From JBKBUF01 sp046290815 (GTDB lineage Bacteria; Bacteroidota; Bacteroidia; Cytophagales; Cytophagaceae), in contig JBKBUF010000001.1 in NCBI GenBank assembly GCA_046290815.1, forward strand, positions 62,001 through 126,000: a stretch of 64,000 nt of DNA. Direction: 5' to 3'. The first letter of the stretch is position 1, and every line of letters begins with the position of its first letter. Under the pieces are notes generated by a model. That model was not told the DNA's origin and ran no database searches. It saw only the letters and a list, made by a program, of their open reading frames with translations. The translations under genes and the position numbers were made by a program. Of this stretch, positions 8,404 through 16,981 are shown piece after piece.

Positions 8404-9969
8404 TTACTTTTTCAACACCTGTTTTGCATACTTGTTATTCGGATCCAATACAAGTACTTTATTCCAGTAATCTTCTGATTTGACTTTATCTTTTTTCAAT
8501 GCATAATAGTAACCCAAATAAGAATACGAATCTACAAGTTCCTTGGTGTATTTCTCCGGTTCTGAAGAAGTAAGTTCAATCACTTTTTCATAAAATGGTT
8601 TTGCCTTCTCTCTTTCCTGTGTGGCCTCCATGTTATAGTTCGCTCTTGCTCTCCAGATATAACCTGTAGGCGAAGTCGGCAATGCTTCGGTGATCAGTTG
8701 AAAAGAAGAATCTGCTTTTGCAAAATCCTTACCATAATAATATGATTTACCGAGGTTAAGGTAATCCTGAGCAGAAGGCTCAACAAATTTCATTTTCTTC
8801 TCAAATTGTTTCGCCGCTTGTATATATTTTTGAGAAGTAAAAAACTGATTGGCAAGTTCGGAAAGTAGATCTACTCTACTGCTGTCCAAAGCTACTGCCT
8901 TATCAATGTTTAAAATACCCAATGAATCATTACCGTTTTTCAGAAACATCTTACCATAGTATTCATAATCGGAAGATATAATCATTTTTTCAGGAACACT
9001 CTTCCAGTACTTGTCCATATACTCAAGACCTTTTTCAGTATTACCACTATCAAAATGAGTATATGCAAGAAGTCTGGTAAGAATGATATTCTGATATCCT
9101 TTTGATTCTAATTGGTTAAAGATTTTTAGTGCGCCTTCGAAATCCTGATTAAGATAAAGAAATGATGCAAATCGAAAATCATTGTCATTGTTTTTATCGG
9201 TATTGTCAACATATTTCTTAAATGATGCAATAGCTTTATCATATTGCTTAGCTCTGTAATACAAATCACCCATCTGGCGGTAGAATAAAATATAATCAGG
9301 ATCTATTTCCATTCCCTGCTTATAAAATTTTATACCCTCTTCAAAATTTTTAGCTCTGGTATAGACATTACCGATTTTCAGATACAATGCAGGATTTTTC
9401 GCATCCATTGCCAGGGCCTTCTTGTAATTTTCTATGGCCTTGGTACCATCGTTTTTTTCATAGTAAGCATCACCTAATAAATGAAAATAACGAGAATTTT
9501 TAGGATCTTTATAGATAGCAGTCTCGAAATTCAGAATGGCCAGATCAATATTTTTATTATCAGTCCCAATGTAAGCCTCTCCGATCGCTGCATATATTTC
9601 AGGATCTTTTGACTTGGTCATTGCAAGAGCTTTGTCAAAATTCACTTTTGCACCGGCATCGCGTTTGCTTGCAAGATTTATTTTTCCGGCCGCCACATAA
9701 TACAACGCATATTTGGAATTATTCCTGATCCCTTCTTCAATAATAAGATTAGCAGAATCTTTTGAGTTTGTCATTAGCAGTACATTGGCAAGCAGACATC
9801 TGTATTCCGGATTCTTAGGCTCTTTCCTGACAAGTTCATTAGCAATCGACTTAGCTTTCTGAATTCTCTCCAGTTCTATATTTCTTTTCACTTCCTGAAC
9901 AGATTGTGCCTTTGCTGAAAACAATGAAAGTGTTAAGGAAACAAGGAATACAATTTTTAATCTTCTCAT
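8404..9969 (-). CDS. exported tetratricopeptide-repeat protein of the Ton operon
   Basis: 521 residues: signal peptide MRRLKIVFLVSLTLSLFSAKAQ, then about twelve TPR units over the whole chain (for example DPKNSRYFHLLGDAYYEKND, DAKNPALYLKIGNVYTRAKN, DPDYILFYRQMGDLYYRAKQ). It is expected in the periplasm, where TPRs hold together protein complexes. It is the last gene of the exbB-exbD-exbD-tonB-tonB-small-pstS-like series, 12 nt after the PstS-like gene. Similar exb/ton-PstS-TPR clusters occur across Bacteroidota, so it probably works with the Ton energy-transduction complex. There is no enzymatic domain. Confidence 0.85.
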   Translation of the reverse strand: MRRLKIVFLVSLTLSLFSAKAQSVQEVKRNIELERIQKAKSIANELVRKEPKNPEYRCLLANVLLMTNSKDSANLIIEEGIRNNSKYALYYVAAGKINLASKRDAGAKVNFDKALAMTKSKDPEIYAAIGEAYIGTDNKNIDLAILNFETAIYKDPKNSRYFHLLGDAYYEKNDGTKAIENYKKALAMDAKNPALYLKIGNVYTRAKNFEEGIKFYKQGMEIDPDYILFYRQMGDLYYRAKQYDKAIASFKKYVDNTDKNNDNDFRFASFLYLNQDFEGALKIFNQLESKGYQNIILTRLLAYTHFDSGNTEKGLEYMDKYWKSVPEKMIISSDYEYYGKMFLKNGNDSLGILNIDKAVALDSSRVDLLSELANQFFTSQKYIQAAKQFEKKMKFVEPSAQDYLNLGKSYYYGKDFAKADSSFQLITEALPTSPTGYIWRARANYNMEATQEREKAKPFYEKVIELTSSEPEKYTKELVDSYSYLGYYYALKKDKVKSEDYWNKVLVLDPNNKYAKQVLKK

Positions 9970-9981
9970 AATTCACAAATT

Positions 9982-10902
9982 TTATTCGTACTTAAACTCT
10001 ATATCTCTTGAGGGTATCTTTACAGGTACCAGTCCTTTTTTTTGTACCAGTCTCTGCCCTTTTTCATTAAGAATAAAAGATGCAAATCCTGTACCTAAAC
10101 CTGTTCTGGCTGCACTGTAAATCAAATAAATATTTCTTATTAACGGATAAGTTCCGTCTGCAATATTTCCCTGAAAGGGTAAATACATATTACCATCCTT
10201 AGTAATACCCAGAACTTTTATTTTTTTATATAAATCTGATCCTCTTCTGTCTTCCGCATCACTAATCCATCCCACTCCGGTAATCCCGATCGTCCATGGA
10301 TTTTCTGCTACATAATTAAATACTTCTGGATTTGAACCTGCACCATAAACCTTCACTTTTTCAAGGCTTAACCCAAGGCTGTCATGTATTACCCGTATAT
10401 TACCTGAATTGTTTTGATCTGCCACAATTCTTACAGCAATATCCGGATAGGATTTATTTACCTGTTTCCAGGAAGTTATTTCTCCTTCGAAAATTTTTCT
10501 TAGCACACGAAAGTCAATGGCAGAATCAGGAAAAGATGGATGAACTGCAAAGGCTATGGCATCTCTCCCTGCTGCATGTTCTCTTATACTTATTTCTTTG
10601 GATTTGAAAACATTCCTTTCTTCGTCGGTAAGCAATCTTCCGGCAACGATAAAATCTGTTTCACCTTTCACAAATTTTCTTATTGCATCTGTTTCGGGTA
10701 TGTATTCCGGTTTAATTGCTGCCTGGGCATAGGTACCTTCGAAAAGAAGTCTTTCAGCATTTACTAAAGGTTCAAAGGAAGGGTCGGAATAAAGTATCAG
10801 CTCACCGCTTACCGGTGTATCTTCCGGCCTACGATCCTGATTATTGCTACAGGCGGATAAAAATGCTGCACATAAAATAATTTTAGCTAATTGCTTAATC
10901 AT
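9982..10902 (-). CDS. PstS-like periplasmic phosphate-binding lipoprotein
   Basis: 306 residues with signal peptide and lipobox LSAC (FLSACSNN). The body matches the PBP_like/PstS solute-binding fold: SGELILYSDPSFEPLV, KFVKGETDFIVAGRLLTDEE, RKIFEGEITSWKQVN (the FDIFTGKITNW-type signature of PstS), NNSGNIRVIHDSL, NPWTIGITGVGWISDAEDRRG and YPLIRNIYLIYSA. No PstCAB permease lies nearby. Its place in the exb/ton operon suggests a role in a Ton-associated envelope complex, or in feeding phosphate or another anion across the outer membrane. That role is inferred from context only. Confidence 0.82.
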   Translation of the reverse strand: MIKQLAKIILCAAFLSACSNNQDRRPEDTPVSGELILYSDPSFEPLVNAERLLFEGTYAQAAIKPEYIPETDAIRKFVKGETDFIVAGRLLTDEERNVFKSKEISIREHAAGRDAIAFAVHPSFPDSAIDFRVLRKIFEGEITSWKQVNKSYPDIAVRIVADQNNSGNIRVIHDSLGLSLEKVKVYGAGSNPEVFNYVAENPWTIGITGVGWISDAEDRRGSDLYKKIKVLGITKDGNMYLPFQGNIADGTYPLIRNIYLIYSAARTGLGTGFASFILNEKGQRLVQKKGLVPVKIPSRDIEFKYE

Positions 10903-10911
10903 TAAATTCTC

Positions 10912-11136
10912 CTATGAACTTTTATGATCCTTTAATCCTCTGTAGCCACGAAAAACCCCGTAAATCAAAAGTATACAACCAATCATAAGATTAAACTTCG
11001 GGTCCATCAGCTTTATCTGCTGATAATAAGAAATAAAATACAGACCTACCATAAAATAGAAGAAGGCCATGAACAATTTGAAAAATAGGAAAAAGCTTTT
11101 CAAGGTATTTAAGTTTAAATTATTGTTAATCTTCAA
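10912..11136 (-). CDS. small two-helix membrane protein of the Ton operon
   Basis: 74 residues with two hydrophobic helices (FFLFFKLFMAFFYFMVGLYF and NLMIGCILLIYGVFRGYRG) joined by a short loop QQIKLMDPKF, and a basic C-terminus. Its start overlaps the 3' end of the upstream tonB by 11 nt and its stop is 9 nt from the next start, so it is translationally embedded in the operon. It has no recognised family. Position suggests an accessory inner-membrane subunit. Confidence 0.65.
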   Translation of the reverse strand: MKINNNLNLNTLKSFFLFFKLFMAFFYFMVGLYFISYYQQIKLMDPKFNLMIGCILLIYGVFRGYRGLKDHKSS

Positions 11137-11956
11137 TTCGGAATACCACTGGTAATAACATTTTAACTTTAGTAGCTAATCCATTTTGTTTAGGAGCAGT
11201 CCATCTTGTAAGCATTATTACCCTGATGGCCTCCTTTTCTATGTCCAATCCTTTCGGATTTACAACTCTTGCATTTAAAACAGTTCCTTCCGGACCTACA
11301 ACAAATTCTACTGTAATAGTCTGATTTATTCCATCTCTCACTGCATAGGCAGGATAACTTATATGCTTTTGAAAAAAACTGTTAAGATTTCCTCTAAACT
11401 GAGGCAACTCAATTCTTAGGTCTGAAACCAAATAGTCATTTTCTGTAACTCCTCCTACAGAATTGTTAAATCCTTTTCCTCCGGTTTCGAAATGTTCATC
11501 CAGATTGGGTAGCTCCTCAGAGAAAATATTAGTTCCGCTAGATGAAAATTCCTGTTCATTCACCAACACTTCAGTGCTTATTTCAGGTTCCGGATCAGAA
11601 GAAGTATTATTTTTATGATTGGATATTTTTAGAGGCAATGCACTCTCCTGAATAGTATTAATTGGCTTTGGAGCAAGGATTGAAAGGTCAACCAGGATTT
11701 CTTTAGGGGTTTCCTCAATTGCTGTTGTCTTTGGAATATTCACTTCAGAATAATCTGCAATGGATAATGCCGGTAAAAATACAAGTACTAAAAACAGCAA
11801 AGAAATAAGAAAAGCAAGCAGGATATGCTTACCATAGTTTTTTCGAAGCTGAAATGCTCCGAAAGATTTATTTCTATTTTCAAAAACCATATCAGTGAGC
11901 GTGGCACTACCGGAATTCCAGCTGATTGATATATTATGAAAACTATCTGAAATCAT
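11126..11956 (-). CDS. TonB family protein (second copy)
   Basis: 276 residues with the Bacteroidota TonB layout: a cytoplasmic start with VFENRNKSFGAFQLRKNYG, one transmembrane helix (ILLAFLISLLFLVLVFLPAL), a periplasmic linker low in proline, and a C-terminal TonB domain (YPAYAVRDGINQTITVEFVV ... AIRVIMLTRWTAPKQNGLAT). TonB carries proton-motive energy from ExbB/ExbD to outer-membrane receptors. Compared with the upstream copy it lacks the poly-proline run and has a longer Ser/Glu-rich linker, so the two may serve different receptors. It follows the first copy by 30 nt, with a hairpin between them. Confidence 0.88.
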   Translation of the reverse strand: MISDSFHNISISWNSGSATLTDMVFENRNKSFGAFQLRKNYGKHILLAFLISLLFLVLVFLPALSIADYSEVNIPKTTAIEETPKEILVDLSILAPKPINTIQESALPLKISNHKNNTSSDPEPEISTEVLVNEQEFSSSGTNIFSEELPNLDEHFETGGKGFNNSVGGVTENDYLVSDLRIELPQFRGNLNSFFQKHISYPAYAVRDGINQTITVEFVVGPEGTVLNARVVNPKGLDIEKEAIRVIMLTRWTAPKQNGLATKVKMLLPVVFRIED

Positions 11957-11973
11957 AGATTGAAAAATGGAAT

Positions 11974-12001
11974 AAAATGCCGGGAATTATTCCGGCATTT
12001 T
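11974..12001 (-). terminator. intra-operon hairpin spanning the tonB stop codon
   Basis: The perfect 10-bp stem AAAATGCCGG/CCGGCATTTT has an 8-nt loop. On the minus strand it is followed by TTTTATT. The last codons and stop of the first tonB (11987-11989) lie in the stem and loop, and the next tonB starts at 11956. It can act as a partial terminator, attenuator or mRNA-stabilising hairpin within the operon. Confidence 0.65.
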
Positions 12002-12811
12002 ATAAATAATATGAACAATTCTTTTCAGCTTAACTGGCTTACCATTCTGTTTTGCAGGAGTCCATTTCGTTAATTTTATCACCCTTACAGCCTCTTCATC
12101 ACAACCAAAACCAATTCCTTTTACGGCTTTTGCGTCTATTACAGTACCATCAGTACCAATTACAAATTCAACATAAACCCTTCCTTCAATACCCGCATTT
12201 TGGGCCTTCACCGGGTACCTGATATTTTTATTAATAAAATCATTTACATCTCCGTTAAGATGCTCAGGATACTCCTCAACATACATGAAAATTTCATCCG
12301 CCGGACCTTCTATCCTACCATCGCCAGTGCCAAAGTCCACAGGTTCTTCAAGATTAGGGTCCCCATCCTGATCCATAGTACCCGGATTAATCATTTCCTC
12401 ATTCTTCGGAGGATCTTTTTTCACCTGCTCATCAGGAGCAACTTCAGGCTCAAGAAACTCGCTCATGGCAATCTTAGGAGGCTCTTCCATTGGAGGAGGC
12501 GGTGGTGGTGGTGGTAACTCTTCTTCTTTAGGCTGGTCAAGCGAAATAAGATTAAGATCTACTTCAGTTACAACCTCTTCAGCTATTTTGTTTGGAAAAA
12601 GCTTTTCAATTATTTTAGGAGAAACCAAAGCAATTGTAAAAAGTGCTACAGAAAGCATTACAGCTACAGTAACATGCGAACCATAAATTTTCCTGAGGAA
12701 AAAAGCTCCGTAAGCTTTATTCCTATGCTCAAATACTATGTCCGTAAGTGTGGCATCGGGAACCAGGGCGATGCGATTATTTTCCGTTTCTTTCATTTGT
12801 ATTGTTTCCAT
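11987..12811 (-). CDS. TonB family protein (first copy, poly-proline linker)
   Basis: 274 residues. A cytoplasmic segment contains IVFEHRNKAYGAFFLRKIYG, then one transmembrane helix (VTVAVMLSVALFTIALV), an acidic/proline linker with nine consecutive prolines interrupted only by acidic residues (EEELPPPPPPPPMEEPPK), and the C-terminal TonB domain with YPVKAQNAGIEGRVYVEFVI and AVRVIKLTKWTPAKQNGKPV. It couples the ExbB/ExbD motor to TonB-dependent transport. It starts 12 nt after the downstream exbD. The proline run is suited to span the periplasm. Confidence 0.9.
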   Translation of the reverse strand: METIQMKETENNRIALVPDATLTDIVFEHRNKAYGAFFLRKIYGSHVTVAVMLSVALFTIALVSPKIIEKLFPNKIAEEVVTEVDLNLISLDQPKEEELPPPPPPPPMEEPPKIAMSEFLEPEVAPDEQVKKDPPKNEEMINPGTMDQDGDPNLEEPVDFGTGDGRIEGPADEIFMYVEEYPEHLNGDVNDFINKNIRYPVKAQNAGIEGRVYVEFVIGTDGTVIDAKAVKGIGFGCDEEAVRVIKLTKWTPAKQNGKPVKLKRIVHIIYKMPE

Positions 12812-12823
12812 CCTTTACCCCCC

Positions 12824-13336
12824 TTATAAGACTTTCTTAGTTAAATCAAGTTCTTTAGGAGTTATTTTTCCTATGGAATAATACTCCACACCTGAGATAT
12901 GAAGATCGTCAAGAATGTCGACCATGTTTTTATATCTGGAAGTTTCTTTTGCCTTTATGATCACCTTGAATTTAGGAATCATTCTTCTTTTTTCCAGAAA
13001 TATTTTTCTAATGCCCTCATCCGAATAATCAGTGGTCTCAACTTTCGGATCTTTCAGACCCATAAAATAATATACCTTATCCTCTTCACCGAGAATTACT
13101 GTCATCGTTTCTGATTCAGGAAATAATGTTGTATTATTCTTCTCCTTATCCTTCACAGGCATTTTCACTTCCATAATTTTCGGCTTATTGAAAGTGGTAG
13201 TAAGCATGAAAAATGTTATCAGCAGGAACGCAAGGTCCACCATGGGAGTCATGTCGATCTTAGTCGAGACCTTCTTACTCCTTACCTTCCCGCCTTTCTT
13301 CTTCCCACCACCGTCACCGGTATTTACTTCTGCCAT
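12824..13336 (-). CDS. exbD: ExbD/TolR biopolymer transport protein (second copy)
   Basis: 170 residues. A basic Gly/Lys-rich N-terminus (GGGKKKGGKVRSKK) precedes KIDMTPMVDLAFLLITFFML, the single transmembrane helix with the proton-carrying Asp of the ExbD family (D in MVDLAF). A periplasmic domain follows, ending in DDLHISGVEYYSIGKITPKE. It forms the stator or motor unit with ExbB. It differs from the first ExbD by a shorter periplasmic part. It is separated from the upstream exbD by 65 nt that include a heptad array. Confidence 0.9.
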   Translation of the reverse strand: MAEVNTGDGGGKKKGGKVRSKKVSTKIDMTPMVDLAFLLITFFMLTTTFNKPKIMEVKMPVKDKEKNNTTLFPESETMTVILGEEDKVYYFMGLKDPKVETTDYSDEGIRKIFLEKRRMIPKFKVIIKAKETSRYKNMVDILDDLHISGVEYYSIGKITPKELDLTKKVL

Positions 13337-13372
13337 ATTATTTAATTCTTATTCAACTTTTGTATTTCAAAT

Positions 13373-13404
13373 CAACATTCATCATTCAACATTCATCATT
13401 ATTA
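13373..13404. repeat. heptad array inside the exb operon
   Basis: CAACATT, CATCATT, CAACATT, CATCATT, ATTATTG in tandem: period 7, with alternating sub-units giving a 14-nt higher-order repeat. It abuts the stop codon (13402-13404) of the upstream exbD and lies within the exbD-exbD spacer. Confidence 0.75.
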
Positions 13405-13986
13405 TTGCGGTTTCGCCTCCATCGTTGTAATCAGCTTGATCTTATTGATGTTTATTTCCTGCAAGGTAGCTATTACTTTTTCTATGACAGGATAGGATGT
13501 ATCCTTGTCTCCTTTTATAGCTACCTTTACTTCCGGATTTAATCTTCTGGTAAAAAATACCCAGTCTTTAAGCTGGTTATTCAATGAGTCCATAGGAATA
13601 CCCGGTTGCTTTATATCTTTATTGGCAATCAGTCTTGGCAATTCACCTACAGGTACTCCGAACGAAGACATCTTAGAGAACTTTGAAATTTCTGCAGAAG
13701 ATATCTGTACTTTATATTTAGCTGCAATTTTCTCTACAAGTTGTTGTCTGGTATTCTGTCCATCAAGATTTAAAAATACCTTTCCGTCTTTATCTACAGA
13801 TATAGTCAGCACATCTGAATCCGGTAAAATAATCTCCGAAACCGAAGATGGCATATCCACCACAACAGGTTCATCCGGCTTAAATTTGGTGGTAAGCATG
13901 AAGAAGGTAAGCAACAGGAATGCCATGTCGCACATAGCAGTCATGTCTAGCGAAATACTCTTCCTCGGAACTTTTACTTTTGGCAT
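13402..13986 (-). CDS. exbD: ExbD/TolR biopolymer transport protein (first copy)
   Basis: 194 residues. The N-terminal KSISLDMTAMCDMAFLLLTFFML contains the transmembrane helix with the conserved Asp (CDMAFLL). A periplasmic domain (VVVDMPSSVSEIILPDSDVL ... GDKDTSYPVIEKVIATLQEI) follows. Two ExbD copies after one ExbB are usual in Bacteroidota Ton operons and imply a mixed ExbD dimer in the ExbB pentamer. It begins 19 nt after the exbB stop. Confidence 0.9.
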   Translation of the reverse strand: MPKVKVPRKSISLDMTAMCDMAFLLLTFFMLTTKFKPDEPVVVDMPSSVSEIILPDSDVLTISVDKDGKVFLNLDGQNTRQQLVEKIAAKYKVQISSAEISKFSKMSSFGVPVGELPRLIANKDIKQPGIPMDSLNNQLKDWVFFTRRLNPEVKVAIKGDKDTSYPVIEKVIATLQEININKIKLITTMEAKPQ

Positions 13987-14005
13987 ATCGACCTGTATTT
14001 TTTAC

Positions 14006-14815
14006 TTATTTATGATTGGTTGAAAAGGTTTGCGTTATGCTGAATCCGATTTCATCAATATTATAAGTAAGGTCATCAATTTTACTTGTGAAGAAATTGT
14101 AAGCCACTATTGCAATGGTTGATCCACCGATACCTAGCGCTGTGTTGATAAGTGCTTCTGAAATACCGTTTGCAAGAGCAACTGCATCAGGAGCGCCTGC
14201 AGTAGCAAGAGCAGCGAAAGCTTTGATCATACCAATAACGGTTCCTAATAGTCCGGTAAGTGTGGCAATTGATGCAAGAGTAGCAATAATGGTAAGGTTT
14301 TTCTCCAACATAGGAAGCTCCAGTGAAGTTGATTCTTCCAGTTCCTTCTGGATAGCCAGTAACTTCTGATCTTTTGCCAGTGACTGATCCTTTGATAAAG
14401 CTTTATATTTCTGAAGAACAGATGTTACTACGTTTCCTACTGAACCTCTTTGCTTGGAACACTCTTCGATCGCCTGATCGATCTGATTGTTGCTTAACAG
14501 CCATTTCACTCTTCTTACAAAGGAATCAACTGAACCGTTACCTTTAGCTTTCATAATGGTGAAAAATCTCTCCGTAGAGAATATAAGCACCATTAATAAA
14601 AAAGACATTAACACAGGTACGACATACCCACCTTTATAAACGATTCCAAGCCAGTTTCCCGGTTTTGGATGGTTTGCAGGATTATCGCCCTGGAAATTGG
14701 TAGGGTTACCCATAACAAAAATGTAAAGCATAAAGCAGATAAGCAATGCAAGCAATATGGCTCCAACTGCAAAATAAGAATTGTACTTACCTGTAGATTG
14801 ATTTTGATTTTCCAT
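14006..14815 (-). CDS. exbB: ExbB/MotA/TolQ proton channel protein
   Basis: 269 residues. A first helix lies near residue 20 (AVGAILLALLICFMLYIFVM), a second in VVPVLMSFLLMVLIFSTERFF, and a cytoplasmic domain of about 85 residues (NNQIDQAIEECSKQRGSVGN) follows. Two C-terminal helices contain TLTGLLGTVIGMIKAFAAL and the ISEALINTALGIGGSTIAIV motif, with the Thr/Ala-lined proton path of ExbB. It uses proton-motive force with ExbD to drive TonB. It is the first gene of the operon, so the promoter should lie in 14816-15265. Confidence 0.92.
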   Translation of the reverse strand: MENQNQSTGKYNSYFAVGAILLALLICFMLYIFVMGNPTNFQGDNPANHPKPGNWLGIVYKGGYVVPVLMSFLLMVLIFSTERFFTIMKAKGNGSVDSFVRRVKWLLSNNQIDQAIEECSKQRGSVGNVVTSVLQKYKALSKDQSLAKDQKLLAIQKELEESTSLELPMLEKNLTIIATLASIATLTGLLGTVIGMIKAFAALATAGAPDAVALANGISEALINTALGIGGSTIAIVAYNFFTSKIDDLTYNIDEIGFSITQTFSTNHK

Positions 14816-15265
14816 GATCTCTGATGATTCCTTTTATTCTGTTAAAAATTATATTCTGTGCAAATTTATAAGTATTAAATAATATCCTTAGATGCCCGAA
14901 GTTAAGAAATTGTTAAGTTAAAACAACCCGAACTTTCTATCAACCTGAGGATCCATTCTGATAAACCCAAGATATAATAATTTTAGATCCCGATGGTTTA
15001 TTTTTTTTTATTTTCCCTGAATTTTACCGATTTACTTATTCCAATTTCTCCCTAATAAAACGCATAAAGTCAGGGCAAAATACTGTTTAATAGCTTTTTC
15101 GCAAACTCATATCGTTTAAGTTTTCCTGTTTTAATTCAAAATATCCTCAACAATTGTCTACCTTTCTAATTTTATATTTTAATAAGTAATAACTCACAAT
15201 ATTTGAGAATTATTGCTTTAAAAATTCAATTTCTTAGTATTTATTTACGATTTGAATTAAGCAGG
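14816..15265. other. divergent promoter region of exbB and the acyl-CoA dehydrogenase gene
   Basis: About 450 bases of AT-rich sequence with no convincing ORF or RNA gene. It should carry the promoter of the exb/ton operon (minus) and that of the 3-hydroxybutyryl-CoA dehydrogenase (plus). A short TTAAG-containing stretch around 14899-14918 is too irregular to be called a heptad array. Confidence 0.5.
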
Positions 15266-16159
15266 ATGAAAATTACAGTAATAGGTTCAGGCACAATGGG
15301 TAGCGGTATTGCTCACGTTTTTGCCCAGTACGGGCATGATGTAGCACTGATAGACAACTCCCGGGCGGCCTTAGAAAAAGGCCTGGACAGCATTAAAACC
15401 AATATTGATAGACAGATAAAAAAAGGTACGCTTTCCGAAAATGACAAAAAGGATATAGTCAGAAAAATTTCTTTACATACAGAAGTTGAAACGGCAGTTG
15501 AACAAGCGGAACTTTGTGTCGAAGCCGCCACAGAAAATCTTCGCGTAAAACTTGATTTGTTCAGGCAATTGGACAAATTCACAATACCTTCCTGCATATT
15601 AGCAACCAATACTTCATCAATAAGTATCACCTCTATAGCTAATGAGACCAAAAGGCCGGACAAGGTTATTGGTATGCATTTTATGAATCCGGTGCCTTTG
15701 ATGAAACTGGTTGAAGTAATAAAAGGTAAAGACACTTCAGCCGAAACAACAGAAAAAATTGTCGGTCTGACAGTTCAGATTGATAAAGTTCCTGTGGAAG
15801 TAAACGACAGTCCGGGATTTGTCGCAAACAGAATTCTTATACCTATGATCAATGAGGCAATTTTTTCTTTGTATGAAGGAGTTGCCGGCATTACGGAAAT
15901 AGATACCGTCATGAAACTAGGCATGAGTCATCCGATGGGCCCGTTACAACTTGCGGATTTTATTGGTCTTGATATTTGCCTTGCCATTATGAAGGTACTA
16001 TATACAGGGTTTAATGATGAGAAGTACAGACCCTGTCCTTTATTGGTTAAAATGGTGGAAACCGGCAATCTTGGTGTGAAAACCGGCTGTGGATTCTATG
16101 ACTGGAATAAAAGTACCAAAGAGACTTTAATCCCTTCTGATATACAAATCAATCTTTAA
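15266..16159 (+). CDS. 3-hydroxybutyryl-CoA dehydrogenase
   Basis: 297 residues from ATG 15266. An in-frame upstream start at 15203 would add 21 residues ahead of the dinucleotide fold, and family length favours the later ATG. The Rossmann loop GSGTMGSGIAHVFA (from residue 8), acidic VALIDNS strand, TNTSSISIT, catalytic His138 in IGMHFMNPVPLMKLVE, and NDSPGFVANRIL with the helical C-terminal domain are all present. It oxidises L-3-hydroxybutyryl-CoA to acetoacetyl-CoA with NAD(P), in beta-oxidation or butanoate/PHB-type metabolism. The truncated hemoglobin gene follows after 2 nt. Confidence 0.92.
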   Translation: MKITVIGSGTMGSGIAHVFAQYGHDVALIDNSRAALEKGLDSIKTNIDRQIKKGTLSENDKKDIVRKISLHTEVETAVEQAELCVEAATENLRVKLDLFRQLDKFTIPSCILATNTSSISITSIANETKRPDKVIGMHFMNPVPLMKLVEVIKGKDTSAETTEKIVGLTVQIDKVPVEVNDSPGFVANRILIPMINEAIFSLYEGVAGITEIDTVMKLGMSHPMGPLQLADFIGLDICLAIMKVLYTGFNDEKYRPCPLLVKMVETGNLGVKTGCGFYDWNKSTKETLIPSDIQINL

Positions 16160-16161
16160 AT

Positions 16162-16530
16162 ATGCGGGCTATATACGACGATATCGGTGCAGATAACCTG
16201 AAAATACTTGTGGATAAATTCTATGATCTGGTTTTTGAAAACGAAGAAATTAAGGATCTCTTTAAAACAGAAAAATCAGAAATTAAAAGAAAACAGTATT
16301 TGTTCCTGACTCAGTTTTTAGGAGGTCCTGATTTGTATAGCCAGGAGTTCGGTCACCCCAGACTACGCGCCAGACACCTGCCCCATCCTATTTCAAATGA
16401 CAAAGCGGTAGCATGGCTAAAATGTATGCATGAGGCCATTGAAAGTCTTGATTTGTCAAGGGAATTGAAGGACGAACTGTTCTCCAGATTCCCCCAGACG
16501 GCATTTTTTATGGTCAATCAACAGGATTAG
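16162..16530 (+). CDS. group II truncated hemoglobin
   Basis: 122 residues, YjbI/trHbO-like. The FLGGPDLYSQEFGHPRLRAR and HLPHPI stretch and the following AVAWLKCMHEAI are diagnostic of group II. The proximal (F8) heme-binding His is expected at H72 and the G8 Trp at W85. Group II globins bind O2, NO and sulfide in peroxide or nitrosative stress and O2 delivery. The start is 2 nt after the dehydrogenase stop, so the two genes are cotranscribed. It converges with the GlcG-like gene 4 nt away. Confidence 0.9.
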   Translation: MRAIYDDIGADNLKILVDKFYDLVFENEEIKDLFKTEKSEIKRKQYLFLTQFLGGPDLYSQEFGHPRLRARHLPHPISNDKAVAWLKCMHEAIESLDLSRELKDELFSRFPQTAFFMVNQQD

Positions 16531-16534
16531 TTCT

Positions 16535-16945
16535 TTAATCTCCTATAAAAAATTTTACACCAAGGATAGCAAGTTCCTCATCCTCTTCCTGAGAAAGACC
16601 GCTTACCCCCACTCCTCCTACTACTTTGTCCTTTTGTTTGATAGGATATCCTCCGCCAAAACCGGTGAATCTGGAATCACCATAAAATGATAAATCATAT
16701 CCTTTTTCCGAATCTCTTGATGCTTTACCCAGCTCTGATGTTGCTCTTTGGGATCTGGCTGCTGTGTATGCCTTATTGATAGCAATATTGATAGATGGGA
16801 ATTTGGTATTTTCCATTCTCATAAATGCTATAAGCTCTCCATGGGCATCGGTTACAGCAACAATGGCCTGCTTGTTTCTCTTTTCGAGTTCAGATATTAT
16901 AGTATTGATTATACCTGAAGCTGTTTTGTAATTCAGTACCTGCAT
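16535..16945 (-). CDS. GlcG/HbpS (DUF336) family protein
   Basis: 136 residues from ATG 16945. A longer frame to 17035 would run back through the terminator and the 3' end of the upstream gene, and its N-terminus does not look like the family, so I reject it. The protein shows the heme-degrading domain pattern: VAVTDAHGELIAFMRMENTK, AINKAYTAARSQRAT, and the C-terminal GGYPIKQKDKVVGGVGVSG. HbpS-like proteins bind heme or act in small-molecule binding; GlcG is in glycolate loci. Its position beside a hemoglobin gene makes a heme link attractive but unproven. Confidence 0.85.
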   Translation of the reverse strand: MQVLNYKTASGIINTIISELEKRNKQAIVAVTDAHGELIAFMRMENTKFPSINIAINKAYTAARSQRATSELGKASRDSEKGYDLSFYGDSRFTGFGGGYPIKQKDKVVGGVGVSGLSQEEDEELAILGVKFFIGD

Positions 16946-16981
16946 TTGATATATATTTTCACAAAGATCAAAAAATACAGG

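Noticed and set aside
14899..14918. Heptad-like TTAAG stretch upstream of exbB
   Set aside because: Only two irregularly spaced units; not distinguishable from AT-rich background.
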